Positions 29,083-41,171 of a stretch of DNA of 64,000 nt are shown here, piece by piece; positions within the stretch are counted from its first letter, which is position 1; each line of letters opens with the position of its first letter. Origin of the DNA: Nocardioides sp. B-3 (lineage in GTDB: Bacteria; Actinomycetota; Actinomycetes; Propionibacteriales; Nocardioidaceae); assembly GCF_024703895.1 (NCBI RefSeq), contig NZ_CP087968.1:3658001-3722000 (forward strand), given 5' to 3'. Both the position numbers and the translations under genes were made by a program. The notes beneath the pieces are model-generated. The model made no database searches. It worked only from the letters and a program-made list of their open reading frames with translations, and was not told the DNA's origin.

Positions 29083-29755
29083 TCAGCCGCCGTGGGTGCG
29101 CGGTGAGAGCAGGCGCTCGAGCTCTTCCTCGACGTCGGCGGGGACGACGAACAGCAGCTCGTCGCCCGACTCCGGGGGCTGCTCGCCGTTCGGCGTGTAG
29201 ACCTGCCCGTCGCGCAGGATCGTCACCAGCGCGCAGTTGTCGGGGAACGGCACCAGACCGCTCGGAGTGCCGACGTAGGGCGAGTCGGTGGGCAGCGTCA
29301 TCTCGACGAGGTTGGCGTTGCCCCGGCGGAACGTGAAGAGCCGCACGAGGTCGCCGACGCTGACGGCCTCCTCGACCAGCGCGGACATGATGCGCGGGGT
29401 CGACACGTTGACGTCCACGCCCCGGGCCTCCGTGAAGAGCCACTCGTTGTTGGGGTGGTTGACGCGGCCGACGGTGCGCGGGACCCCGAACTCCGTCTTG
29501 GCCAGCAGCGAGGTCACGAGGTTGGCCTTGTCGTCGCCGGTCGCGGCGATCACCACGTCGCACTTGTCGAGCTGGGCCTCCTCGAGCGAGGACAGCTCGC
29601 ACGAGTCAGCCAGCAACCACTCGGCGTTGGGCACCCGCTCGGGGCGGATCGCGTTGGGGGCCTTGTCGATCAGGAGGACTCGGTGACCGTTGTCGATCAG
29701 CTCGCGGGCGATCAGAACGACCCACGGCACCTGCCCCGGCGATGGCGACTCTCAT
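29083..29755 (-). CDS. TrkA-family potassium regulator (second of pair)
   Basis: About 224 residues. RCK_N Rossmann domain starting MRVAIAGAGAVGRSIARELI, then HRVLLIDKAPNAIRPERV, VVIAATGDDKANLVTSLLAK and GRVNHPNNEWLFTEARGVDV. The RCK_C domain starts near residue 140 and includes GDELLFVVPADVEEEL. These proteins gate potassium channels or transporters according to nucleotides. One break near 29710 (TCGATC read as TCTGATC). The ATG overlaps the TGA of the upstream TrkA gene by one base (TGATG). Confidence 0.87.
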
Positions 29756-30418
29756 CAGCGCTCCTCCGGTCCGCTCTCGAGCACGGAATAGGCGTGCGCG
29801 GCGATCTCTTCACGCATGACGAGGTGCAGCATGTCGCCCTCCCGGATCACGGTCTCGCGGGTCGGGATCATGCCCTCGCCCAGCCGGTCGATCCGGGCGA
29901 TGCGGCTGCAGGACTGCTCTCCGGAAGTGGATCGTGCGTTCGCCGATCCACTGCTCGGGGACCCGGATGTGGTCCACCCGGATCGTCCCCGACGGGTCGC
30001 GGAAGTCGGGCTCGGCGCCGGCCGGCAGCACGCGCCGCAGCACTCGGTCGGCCGTCCACTTCACCGTGGCCACCGTGGTGATGCCGAGCCGCTGGTAGAC
30101 CTCGGCGCGGCCCGGGTCGTAGATGCGGGCGACGACCTGCTGGATGCCGAAGGTCTCGCGTGCGACCCGCGCGGCGATGATGTTGGAGTTGTCACCGCTC
30201 GAGACGGCCGCGAAAGCGTCGGCGCGACGGATGCCGGCCTTCTCCGGGACCTCTCGGTCGAAGCCGTAGCCGGTGACCTTGTCGCCGTTGAAGGACGGAC
30301 CCAAGCGACGGAACGCATCGGGGTCGCTGTCGATCACGGACACCGTGTGGTTGCGTTCCTCGAGGCTTCGGGCGAGGGTCGAACCGACCCGGCCACAGCC
30401 CATGATGACGACATGCAC
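29755..30418 (-). CDS. TrkA-family potassium regulator (first of pair)
   Basis: About 221 residues. The NAD-binding motif MGCGRVGSTLARSLEERNH, then VTGYGFDREVPEKAGIRRAD, FAAVSSGDNSNIIAARVARE and ARIYDPGRAEVYQRLGI form RCK_N. The C-terminal RCK_C part ends MREEIAAHAYSVLESGPEER and is scrambled by breaks near 29925. The GTG is at 30418. It forms a two-gene operon with the second TrkA gene and diverges from the KimA-like transporter, 37 bases away. Confidence 0.85.
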
Positions 30419-30455
30419 GAGGGAACCGTAACGCAGATGACTACGCTGTCCCCTC

Positions 30456-32515
30456 GTGAGTGTCGGCGACGTATCAAAACGGATTCTGCTCGGACGCAAG
30501 CTCCGCAGCAGCCAGCTCGGCGAGACGCTCCTCCCGAAGCGGATCGCGCTTCCTGTCTTCGCCAGTGACGCGCTCTCGTCGGTCGCCTACGCGCCCGACG
30601 AAATCTTCATCATGCTCAGTGTGGCCGGCGTCTCGGCGTACACTCGGAGCTGGAAGATCGGGCTCGTCGTCGCCCCGGTGATGCTCACCGTGGTGGCGTC
30701 CTACCGACAGACCGTGCACGCCTATCCGTCCGGCGGTGGCGACTACGAGGTGGCCACGGTCAACCTCGGCCGCAACGCTGGCATCACGGTGGCCAGCGCC
30801 CTGCTCGTCGACTACGTCCTGACGGTTGCTGTCTCCATCTCGTCGGCCTCGCAGTATGCCGCGGGCGCGATCCCGTTCCTGATCGGGCACGAGGCGATGG
30901 TGGCCACGGCCGCGGTCATCGTGCTGGCGTCGCTCAACCTGCGCGGGGTCCGCGAGTCCGGTGCGTTCTTCGCCGTACCCACCTATCTGTTCATGGTCGC
31001 GATCCTCGGCATGTGCGCCTACGGCCTCGTCCAGCTGCTGCTCGGTGACCTGCCGAAGGCGGAGAGCGCCCACCTGCAGATCGACCCCGCGGAGGGCTGG
31101 GACGGCCCCGCTCACACAGGTCGCGATGGTGTTCCTGCTGGCGCGAGCCTTCTCGTCGGGGTGTGCGGCCCTGACGGGGGTCGAGGCCATCTCCAACGGC
31201 GTCCCCGCCTTCAAGCGGCCCAAGAGCAAGAACGCCGCCACGACGCTGCTCCTGCTCGGGTTGATCGCCGTGACGATGATGATGAGCGTCATCGTGCTGG
31301 CCAAGCAGATGAGCATCCGGTACGTCGACCCGCACGAGCTCGAACGGCTGCGCACCGCCGCCGGGGGAGCCCTGCCCGGCAACTACGAGCAGCACCCGGT
31401 GATCTCGCAGATCGCGCACGGCGTGTTCCGGGGCTTCTCGCCCGGCTTCTACTTCGTCGTGACGGTGACCGGCATCATCCCGGTGCTCGCCGCCAACACG
31501 GCCTTCAACGGCTTCCCGGTGCTCGGGTCGATCCCGGCCCACGACGGGCTCGCGCCGCGCCTCGCTCGGGTCGCGCGGTGACCGGCTGGCCTACAGCAAC
31601 GGCATCGTCTTCCCGGCGGCCATGTCGATCGTCCTGATCATCGCGTTCAACGCGGAGACGACCAAGCTGATCCAGCTCTACATCGTCGGGGTCTTCGTGT
31701 CGTTCAACCTCAGCCAGCTCGGAATGATCCGGCACTGGACCCGGCACCTCAAGGACACCACCGACCCGGCGGCCCGACGTCTGATGCTGCGCTCGCGGGC
31801 CATCAACACCTTCGGCCCGGGCATGACCGCGGTCGTCCTGATCATCGTGCTGGTCACCAAGTTCCCGGCGGGCGCGTGGATCACGATCATCGCGATGGTC
31901 GTGTTCTTCATGATCATGAAGGGCATCAGCAACCACTACGCCATGGTCGAGGTCGAGCTCGCCGCCGACGAGCAGGACAAGTTGCTGCCGACCCGGGTGC
32001 ACGCCATCGTGCTGGTCTCCAAGCTGCACAAGCCGACGCTGCGTGCCCTTGCGTTCGCCAAGGCGACCCGTCCCAACCTGCTCGAGGGGATCTACGTCTC
32101 CATCGACCCGGCCGCCACCAACAAGCTGCTGGAGGACTGGGACGAGCGCAACCTCGACACCCCCTTGAAGGTGCTGCACTCGCCCTACCGCGAGATCGTC
32201 CGCCCGATCGTCGAGTACGCCCGGGAGATCCGCCGCTCCAGCCCGCGCGGGGTCGTGGCCGTGTACATCCCGGAATACGTCGTGGGCCGTTGGTGGGAGC
32301 AGATCCTGCACAACCAGACCGCCCTGCGGCTCAAGGGCCGCCTGCTCTTCACACCGGGCGTCATGGTCATCTCGGTGCCCTACCAGCTGCGCTCGTCCAC
32401 CATCGCCGAGGAGCGAGGCTCCCGCGAGGACAATCGCGTGCAGGCGGGCGACCTCCGCCGCGGACGCGTGCGCGACACCAGCGACGTCGACTACGACCGG
32501 CAGATCGACCCGTGA
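30456..32515 (+). CDS. KimA-like APC-superfamily potassium transporter
   Basis: About 686 residues. The N-terminus (KRILLGRKLRSSQ, FASDALSSVAYAPDEIFIML) and SYRQTVHAYPSGGGDYEVAT, ASALLVDYVLTVAVSISSAS and LNLRGVRESG follow the KimA/YdaO family, high-affinity K+ importers inhibited by c-di-AMP. About 12 helices precede a long cytosolic domain (from about residue 490; LPTRVHAIVLVSKLHKPTLR). The two divergent TrkA genes support a potassium role over the generic amino-acid permease label. Breaks near 31112 and 31575; LGSIPA near 31530 probably hides CCTGG (Leu). Confidence 0.78.
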
Positions 32516-33655
32516 GCCGCCACGCACGACCGCGCAAGGAGCGCGGGCGGACGCGGGTCGGCGAACGCTTCGAGGCGGTCGTCGGACCGGTGGCGCACGG
32601 CGGTCACTGCATCGTCCGCCCGGCCCCGTCGGACACCGAGCCCCGGGCACGCGTGGTGTTCACGCGCCACTGCCTGCCGGGGGAGCGCGTGGTCGTCGAG
32701 ATCACCGAAGGTTCTGACGGTGACCGGTTCTGGCGTGGGGACGCCGTCAGCGTGCTCTCGGCGTCGCCCGATCGGGTGCCCGCGCCCTGTCCCGTGGCCG
32801 GCCCCGGTCTGTGTGGCGGCTGCGACTTCCAGCACGTCTCCCTGCCCGCCCAGCGCGACCTCAAGGCCGCCGTGGTCTCCGAGCAGCTCCGCCGGCTCGC
32901 TGGCCCGGACGTGGATGTCACCGTCGAAGCCGTTCCCGGTGATCAGGAGGGCCTTCGCTGGCGCACCCGGATGCAGTGGGCGCACACTCCCGACGGCCTG
33001 CGCGGCCTCCGTGCCCACCGCTCGCGCCGCGTGGTGCCGGTCGACGACTGCCTGATCGCACACCCCGACGCCCGCACGCCCGAGCCCGGCCCGGCGATCA
33101 CCGAAACCGTCTCCGGACACGACTTCCCGGTGGAGCCTGACGGGTTCTGGCAGGTGCACCCCGGTGCGGCGTCGACGCTGGTCTCGACCGTGCTCGGGAT
33201 GCTCGACCCCCTGCCCGGGGAGAGGGTCCTCGACCTGTACGCCGGCGTCGGCCTCTTCGCCCGCCTCCTCGGCGAGGCCGTGGGATCCGGCACCCGGGTG
33301 GTCGCGGTCGAGGCCGACAGGGCTGCCTCGCGCCACGCGATCTCGAACCCGGCCGCCCACGAGGGCGCCGCTGTCACGTGCGGTGCGGTGGAGAAGGTGC
33401 TCGCGTCGGCGTACGACGAACCGTTCGACCTCGTCGTGCTCGACCCCCGCGTGAAGGCGCCAAGCGGGTCGTGGTGGAGCAGGTGGTGGACCGGGCGCCG
33501 CGGGCAGTCGCCTACGTCGCCTGCGACCCGGCCGCCCCGGCTCGCGACGTCGCGATCTTTGCCGAGCACGGCTACCGCCTCCGAGCAGCTGCGCGCCTTC
33601 GACCTCTTCCCCGATGACGCACCACGTCGAGTGCGTCGCGCTCCTCACCCGCTGA
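32512..33655 (+). CDS. TRAM-domain class I RNA methyltransferase (RlmD/TrmA type)
   Basis: About 380 residues. An N-terminal TRAM domain (FEAVVGPVAHGGHCIVRP) precedes a cysteine cluster CPVAGPGLCGGCDFQHV for a 4Fe-4S centre. The catalytic domain has VLDLYAGVGLFARLLGEAVG, VVLDPPREGAKRVVVEQVVD and VACDPAALARDVAIF after correction. It methylates uridine C5 in rRNA or tRNA. The raw frame reads DPAAPARD: CCCGGCT stands for CCTGGCT, a substitution at a CCWGG site. Other breaks near 33465 (C-run), 33585 and 33612. GTGA overlap with the transporter gene. Confidence 0.82.
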
Positions 33656-33730
33656 CCACTGCCCCTCGGACCACCGGGCCGGCTGACCCTCGCCGCCCGG
33701 CCCCCGGCCCCGGCTCGCGTCCCCTTGCCC

Positions 33731-33777
33731 TGATCCCTTTGACCTGAGTCCGTCCGAGACTCAGGTCAAAGGGATCA
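33731..33777. terminator. Hairpin terminator with a 20-base stem
   Basis: TGATCCCTTTGACCTGAGTC (33731-33750) pairs perfectly with 33758-33777 around a 7-base loop. It follows the KimA-like/methyltransferase operon and precedes the HTH gene. The rest of 33656-33838 shows no gene. Confidence 0.8.
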
Positions 33778-33838
33778 GTGTCGGTGGCTGCTGCTCTGAT
33801 GGATCGAAGACAGGTCGAGCAGGCATCGGGGGAGAAGG

Positions 33839-34566
33839 ATGGAGACCGAGACGAGAGAAGTGCCCGGGGCGAGCGGAGCGTCGTCGCCGCTCGAGGTGGA
33901 GACATCCGGGATGATCCGGCGCGTACGCCGCCCGGCGAAGTGGTCGCAGCGAGAGCTGGCGGAGCGGCTGGGCGTCTCCCAGTCGGCCGTGGCCAAGTGG
34001 GAGACCGGGCGCACGTCGCCGTCGGCACGCATGCTGGCGCGTGTCCCGGACTCCGGTGAACTTGAGCTTGGCAGCCGTGAAGCAGGGCGGGGAGCAGGGC
34101 GGGGAGCAGGTTGCGCCGATGAAGGTGGCCACGGCGAGGGACGCAGCGAATCGTCGCTATCCGGCGCACACCTTTGTGTGGGCCGAAGGGTGGTGGGTGC
34201 CCGAGGGAGCCGACATGACCCCCCGGTTCCGGGCAGATCCTGTGCCGGTCCAAGGACCCGGGCCTGCCCCGGGTGCGCTACAGCAGGGGTTGGGGGGCGT
34301 CGCGCCCGCCCACGACCGCGGATCTTGCAGACCACCCGACGTGGCGCGAGCTGGTGGCGGAGGCGAGGGAAGGGTGGCAGCCGAGACGACACGCGCCGAT
34401 GACGATTCCGGAGTGGGCGTGCGCCGACACACGCAGGTCGCGCAACCGGCGGCCCGACGACTTCCGACTCGTGCCGACCCCCGGCGTGAGTAACGTCGAG
34501 GGACATGACGACGAACGGCAGCGAGAGCAGCCCCGCGCCGAGCGGGTCGGGGTGCGCGGAGTGTGA
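33839..34566 (+). CDS. Helix-turn-helix (XRE-type) regulator, frame-broken
   Basis: About 230 residues pieced from three frames. The N-terminal HTH reads WSQRELAERLGVSQSAVAKW followed by ETGRTSPSARMLARV, a clear XRE-family fold. Downstream pieces (LAAVKQGGEQ, ARDAANRRYPAHTFVWAEGW, then VRYSRGWGASRPP, DHPTWRELVAEAREG) resemble actinobacterial HTH proteins with a C-terminal YPAH-W domain. A 12-base tandem duplication (GCGGGGAGCAGG) lies near 34087-34111. The true end is uncertain and may come before the next gene's start at 34505. Targets are unknown. Confidence 0.55.
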
Positions 34567-34852
34567 CGAGACCGGCGGTTGGTGGGTGCACCTGCGTCGG
34601 TGCGTGGAGTGCGGCCACGTCGGGTGTTGCGACACGTCGCCCGCCCAGCACGCGACCGCGCACTTCCGGGACACCGGGCACCCGGTGATCCAGTCGTTCG
34701 AGCCGGGGGAGTCGTGGTTCTGGGACTATGTGAAGGAGAAGGGTGTGCTCGGGCCGGAGGTGGCACCTCCGACGGCCCACCCCGATGACCAGCCGGTCCC
34801 CGGTCCGGCCGGACGCGTGCCCGCCGACTGGCGCGAGCACCTCAACGAGTGA
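34505..34852 (+). CDS. UBP-type zinc-finger protein
   Basis: Intact 115-residue protein. The zf-UBP fold is seen as CAECDETGGWWVHLRRCVEC, GHVGCCDTSPAQHATAHFRD and TGHPVIQSFEPGESWFWDY, with cysteines and histidines placed to bind zinc. In eukaryotes the domain binds ubiquitin C-termini; in actinobacteria the partner is unknown. The ATG at 34505 is preferred. Confidence 0.87.
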   Translation: MTTNGSESSPAPSGSGCAECDETGGWWVHLRRCVECGHVGCCDTSPAQHATAHFRDTGHPVIQSFEPGESWFWDYVKEKGVLGPEVAPPTAHPDDQPVPGPAGRVPADWREHLNE

Positions 34853-34903
34853 AGGCGACGCGACGGCGCGGGCATCGCGTGACACCTCTCTCGGCGTCAT
34901 GTA

Positions 34904-34917
34904 TCTTGATATCAAGA
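34904..34917. promoter_or_regulatory. Perfect 14-base palindrome upstream of aconitase
   Basis: TCTTGATATCAAGA is fully self-complementary and lies in the 188-base gap before acnA, AT-rich in a GC-rich setting. It has the form of a dimeric repressor operator. I cannot name the regulator; aconitase genes are commonly under citrate- or iron-related control. No other element was identified in 34853-35040. Confidence 0.5.
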
Positions 34918-35040
34918 CAAACCGTGCAGGACGACGGACCTAGAACTTAGGGTCGCCTTGCTTCCCCGGGTTCGCCCGGCGGCGGCAAGATGGGCCGCAA
35001 CGGCTCAGTGATCCACGAGAAAACTCAGGAGATGTGGCGG

Positions 35041-37712
<2,672 letters not shown>

Positions 37713-37723
37713 TCTCAGCAACT

Positions 37724-37773
37724 ACGCCAACGGGCGCCGACTCCGCGAAAGCGGGGTCGGCGCCCGTTGGCGT
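37724..37773 (+). terminator. Hairpin terminator after acnA
   Basis: A 23-base stem with one wobble pair (37724-37746 with 37751-37773) and a GAAA tetraloop, starting ACGCCAACGGGCGCC. It lies 11 bases after the aconitase stop. The very stable GNRA loop and position make it a convincing intrinsic terminator despite lacking a U-tract. Confidence 0.85.
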
Positions 37774-37798
37774 GCTGGCCAGTGGTTAGCGTTGGCCC

Positions 37799-38098
37799 AT
37801 GATCGTTGCCTTCAGCATCAGCCCGACCTCCGCTGACGAGACGGGCTCGGTGACCGAGGCGGTGGCCGCCGCCGTGCGCGTGGTGCGCGAGTCCGGCCTC
37901 CCCAACGAGACGAACGCGATGTTCACCAACATCGAGGGGGAGTGGGACGAGGTGATGGCCGTCGTGAAGCGCGCCGTCGACGTGGTCGCCGCGGTGTCGC
38001 CGAGGGTCGGCCCGGTCCTCAAGGCCGACATCCGTCCCGGATACGAAGGACAGCTGAGCGCCAAGGTTGAGCGCATCGAGTCGGCGCTGCGTCCGTGA
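37799..38098 (+). CDS. Thiamine-binding protein, MTH1187/YkoF-like
   Basis: Intact 99-residue protein of the MTH1187 (UPF0045) family: MIVAFSISPTSADETGSVTE, VRVVRESGLPNETNAMFTNI, EGEWDEVMAVVKRAVDVV and VLKADIRPGYEGQL. Family members form small ferredoxin-like dimers, several of which bind thiamine or hydroxymethylpyrimidine. Its TGA overlaps the GTG of the DUF3105 gene. Confidence 0.85.
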   Translation: MIVAFSISPTSADETGSVTEAVAAAVRVVRESGLPNETNAMFTNIEGEWDEVMAVVKRAVDVVAAVSPRVGPVLKADIRPGYEGQLSAKVERIESALRP

Positions 38099-38687
38099 GC
38101 GGGCCAGTCCACGAGCCCGACTTCGAGCCCACTCGCCCCGGCCGCTACGTCCCGGCGGCGACGGTGACGATGGCCGTCGTCCTGCTGGCGGGCGCGCTGG
38201 TGATCCCGGTCGTGTGGCGCACCGTGCAGCCGCCTGACCTGAGTGCGGTCGTCGTGTACGGCGAGGTGCCGGTCGACCACGTCAGCGGCGACGTGGACTA
38301 CGACGTGGTGCCCCCGGTCGGCGGTCCGCACGCGGATCGGTGGCTGGCGTGCGGCGTCTACGACACCGAGGTCCCCGACGAGAACGCCGTGCACGCCCTC
38401 GAGCACGGCACCGTCTGGATCACCTACACGCCCGGCCTCGACGAGGACGACGTCGCCCGCCTCGCCGGGGTGCTCCCGGAAGAGGGGATCCTGTCGCCGT
38501 ACGACGGACTGCCCGGCCCGGTCGTCGTCACCGCCTCAGGGGGCGTCAGCTCGTGCTGGACGGGGCCGACGACGAGCGGCTGGGCCTCTTCCTGAGGGAG
38601 TACGGCGACGGGCACACCGCGCCCGAGCCGCTCGCGTCGTGCCACGGCGGTGTCGACGTCGACGGCGAGCCGACGACCTCGGCATGA
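38095..38687 (+). CDS. DUF3105 membrane-anchored protein
   Basis: About 197 residues. One N-terminal helix (VTMAVVLLAGALVIPVVW) anchors an outside domain with the DUF3105 block WLACGVYDTEVPDENAVHAL and EHGTVWITYTPGL, and a later CHGG. Cysteine and histidine placement hints at metal binding but is unproven. The break near 38540 reads GCCTCAGGGGG where GCCTGGGGG gives AWGRQLVLDGADDERLGLFL. GTGA overlap with the upstream gene. Confidence 0.8.
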
Positions 38688-38694
38688 TGAGCGC

Positions 38695-39300
38695 ATGAGC
38701 ATGACGCTGTGGCCCGCGAGCGTGGCCGACCCGGGACGCGATCGACGCGTGCATCCGGGCGGCGTTCGGGGCCGAGGAGCCGGGCGAGGGCGACAAGGTC
38801 GCGGACCTGTGGGCCGAGGTCCGGTCCACCGGGCTCGTGCTGGCCGAGATCGTGGCCGTGATCGACGACGAGCTGGTCGGGCACGTCGGGGTGAGCCACT
38901 GCTGGCTGGACGCCCGGCAGGAGCTGGTCGACGTGGCGATGCTGAGCCCGTTGAGCGCGCTGCCCTCGAAGCAGTCGCACGGCATCGGCACTGCGCTGGT
39001 GACGGCGGCGATCGAGGCCGCCCGTGAGCTGGGCAGGCCGGCGCTGTTCCTCGAAGGAAGTCCGGAGTTCTACGGACGCCGCGGATTCACCGGGGCCAGC
39101 ACGTTCGGGTTCGAGGCGCCGTCGCGACGCACGCCCGAGGCGGCCTTCCAGGTCGTGCCGTTCGACTCGCGGGCCGACTGGATGACCGGCCGGGTGGTCT
39201 ATCCCCGACGTGTGGTGGCGGCACGACTGTGCGGGGCTGCGAGATCCCGACTTGGCGTTGCTCCGAGGAGCTGTTCGCGCGGGACTTCCCGCCTGAATGA
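38695..39300 (+). CDS. GNAT-family N-acetyltransferase
   Basis: About 200 residues. The acetyl-CoA-binding loop is SHGIGTALVTAAIEAARELG, preceded by VVAVIDDELVGHVGVSHCWL and followed by FLEGSPEFYGRRGFTGAS. This is a single-domain yhbS-like acetyltransferase; the acceptor is unknown. Breaks near 38735 and 39205; after the second the tail reads DVWWRHDCAGLRDPDLALLE and ends FARDFPPE. Confidence 0.78.
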
Positions 39301-39304
39301 CACA

Positions 39305-39320
39305 TCGAACGCATGTTCGA
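39305..39320. promoter_or_regulatory. SOS box (LexA site)
   Basis: TCGAAC-GCAT-GTTCGA is a perfect match to the mycobacterial/actinobacterial LexA consensus TCGAAC-N4-GTTCGA. Next to it, TAGACT (39321-39326) fits a -10 element whose predicted start site is at or next to the GTG at 39333, so the gene would be DNA-damage-inducible and leaderless. Confidence 0.8.
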
Positions 39321-39332
39321 TAGACTGGGTGG

Positions 39333-39708
39333 GTGCCCACCTATGCCTCGCCACCCGGATGGCCACGTGAGGTGCGGCCGCCCGACGCGCCGGACTGGGA
39401 GGTCACGGCGGCGAGCTGGCTGCTGGACCTGTGCCCGGCCGAGTACCGCCGTTACACCGGGCTGCGGCGCCATGTCGTGGTGCTCGCGCGCTTCGCCGTA
39501 CTCCACGTCGAGGCGCAGCAGGCGGCCTGTCGTCGCGGGCTGAGCCAGATCCGGGCCGACCTCAAGGACGTCGCCACCCTCGAGGTGGTCGAGGCCGCGG
39601 TGCAGACCTTCCAGCTCGACGAGGCCCGCCTGCTCGCCACTCGACGCGCCGTCGGGCTGGTCGAGGACGCGTGCGTGGGCGGCGCTACGTCGCCCGCCTA
39701 TGACCTGA
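39333..39708 (+). CDS. Uncharacterised protein under a LexA box
   Basis: About 125 residues starting at GTG 39333: PTYASPPGWPREVRPPDAPD, DWEVTAASWLLDLCPAEYRR, YTGLRRHVVVLARFAVLHVE, then a helical region LSQIRADLKDVATLEVVEAA and DEARLLATRRAVGLVEDACV. Mostly alpha-helical, soluble, with no enzyme motif I recognise. The raw frame runs on into the Nudix gene; the natural stop is probably TGA 39706-39708, which sits in the stem of a hairpin terminator. The SOS box makes a role in the DNA-damage response likely; that is inference. Confidence 0.6.
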
Positions 39709-39728
39709 GTCTCGAGAAGACTCAAGTC
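39702..39728 (+). terminator. Hairpin terminator after the SOS-box gene
   Basis: GACCTGAGTCT (39702-39712) pairs with AGACTCAAGTC (39718-39728) with one wobble and a 5-base loop CGAGA. It separates the SOS-box gene from the Nudix gene. Confidence 0.6.
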
Positions 39729-39764
39729 CAAGGAACCCTCGGCCGACCGACTAGGGTCGCGACC

Positions 39765-40243
39765 GTGAACGCCTCCACTGACCCTGACGGTGTCGATGGT
39801 CGACGCAGCTTCGCCGGCATCATCCTCGGTCGATCGGCGCGGATGGATCCTGCTCCGGGGGCGCGACCAGCACCCGAGGATCGACCCGGAGAAGTGGGGA
39901 CTCGCGGGCGGCCACGTCGAGCCCGGGGAGGGATTCGAGGCCGCTGCCTACCGCGAGCTCGAGGAGGAGACCGGGGTGCGCCTCGAGCCCGGGTGCCTCG
40001 AGCTGCACGCGGAGTTCCCGGTCGACCACCGGCACGCCTACGGCACTTGGGACCGGATGCAGGTCTTCGTCGCCGCCACCGACCTCACCGACGCCGACAT
40101 CGAGTGCAACGAAGGGCGCCAGATCGTCTTCGTCGAGCCCCGGCGCCGCCCGGCGGCACGACCTCAGCTCCGCGGCCGGCGTGATCGTGCCGGCCTTCCT
40201 CGATTCCGACCACTACCGCCGACTCGCAGGAGCGACCACATGA
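39765..40243 (+). CDS. Nudix hydrolase
   Basis: About 157 residues. The Nudix box is GGHVEPGEGFEAAAYRELEE followed by ETG, with the metal-binding glutamates in place. Flanks are RGWILLRGRDQHPRIDPEKW and a C-terminal VIVPAFLDSDHYRRLAG. It hydrolyses a nucleoside diphosphate derivative; the substrate cannot be told. The GTG is at 39765. Breaks near 39832 and 40143 (CCCCGG where CCTGG or CCCGG is expected). Its stop overlaps the ATG of the next gene (ATGA). Confidence 0.82.
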
Positions 40244-41156
40244 GCCTCACCGTCCACCACGTCCCCGGCCCCGGCGCCGAAGACGTCGTCGTCGCGCCCG
40301 ACGGCAGCGTCTTCACCGGCACGGAGGACGGCCTCATCTGGCGCCTGAGCCCCCGACGGCCGGCGCATCGACAAGATCGCCGATACGGGCGGCCGACCGC
40401 TCGGCCTTGAGCTCTTCGACAACGGCGACCTGCTGGTCTGCGACGCCGATGCCGGACTGCTCGTGGTGCACGTCGCCGACGGCTCGACCGAGACGCTGCT
40501 GACCGACTCGGACGGCGCGAAGATGCGCTTCTGCAACAACGCGGCGATCGCGAGCGACGGCACGATCTGGTTCAGCGACTCCTCGCTGCACTACGGCATC
40601 CATGAGTGGAAGGACGACTTCGTCCAGCACACCCGCACCGGTCGACTGGTCCGCCGCGATGTCGACGGCACCGCCACCGTCGTCATCGACGATCTGGCCT
40701 TCGCCAACGGGGTCGCCCTCAGCAGCGACGAGCAGTTCGTGGCCGTGGCCGAGACCGGCGCGCGGACCGTGGTCCGCTGGTGGATCGCCGGGCCGCGGCA
40801 GGGCGAGCGCGACTTCTTGGTCCGGACCTGCCCGGCTACCCCCGACAACATCTCGCGGGGGGAGCGACGGCCTGATCTGGGTGACCATCGCGTCGCCGAA
40901 GGACCCGCTCGTCGAGCGACTCCAGACCGCACCCCTCGCGATCCGCAAGCTGGTCACCAAGATCCCCGAGGCCCTCCAGCCCAAGCCGAAGCGGACGATC
41001 CGGGTGCACGCCTACGACGACGCGGGCACCCCGGTCCACGACATCGACCTGCCCGACACGGGCTACCACATGGTCACGGGCGTCCGCGAGCACGCAGGCC
41101 GGGTGTGGATGGGGAGCCTGCACGAGCCTGCGGTGGCGGTCCACGACCTGACATGA
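40240..41156 (+). CDS. SMP-30/gluconolactonase/strictosidine-synthase-like protein
   Basis: About 305 residues with six-bladed propeller repeats. MSLTVHHVPGPGAEDVVVAP, PLGLELFDNGDLLVCDADAG, FCNNAAIASDGTIWFSDSS, LAFANGVALSSDEQFVAVAE, YPDNISRGSDGLIWVTIASP and ITGVREHAG-type strands fit the family of Ca-dependent lactonases and hydrolases. No signal peptide. The substrate is unknown. Breaks near 40352 (C-run), 40832 and 40862 (G-run). Confidence 0.8.
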
Positions 41157-41171
41157 AATAGACTCCCCGCC

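Noticed and set aside
30456..32515. Calling the large permease an amino-acid transporter
   Set aside because: N-terminal and loop motifs follow KimA/YdaO and its neighbours are TrkA proteins, so potassium import is the better reading.
33839..34852. Toxin-antitoxin system (HTH gene plus small zinc-finger gene)
   Set aside because: The second gene is a UBP-type zinc finger, not a toxin family, and the HTH protein is too long with its own conserved C-terminal part.
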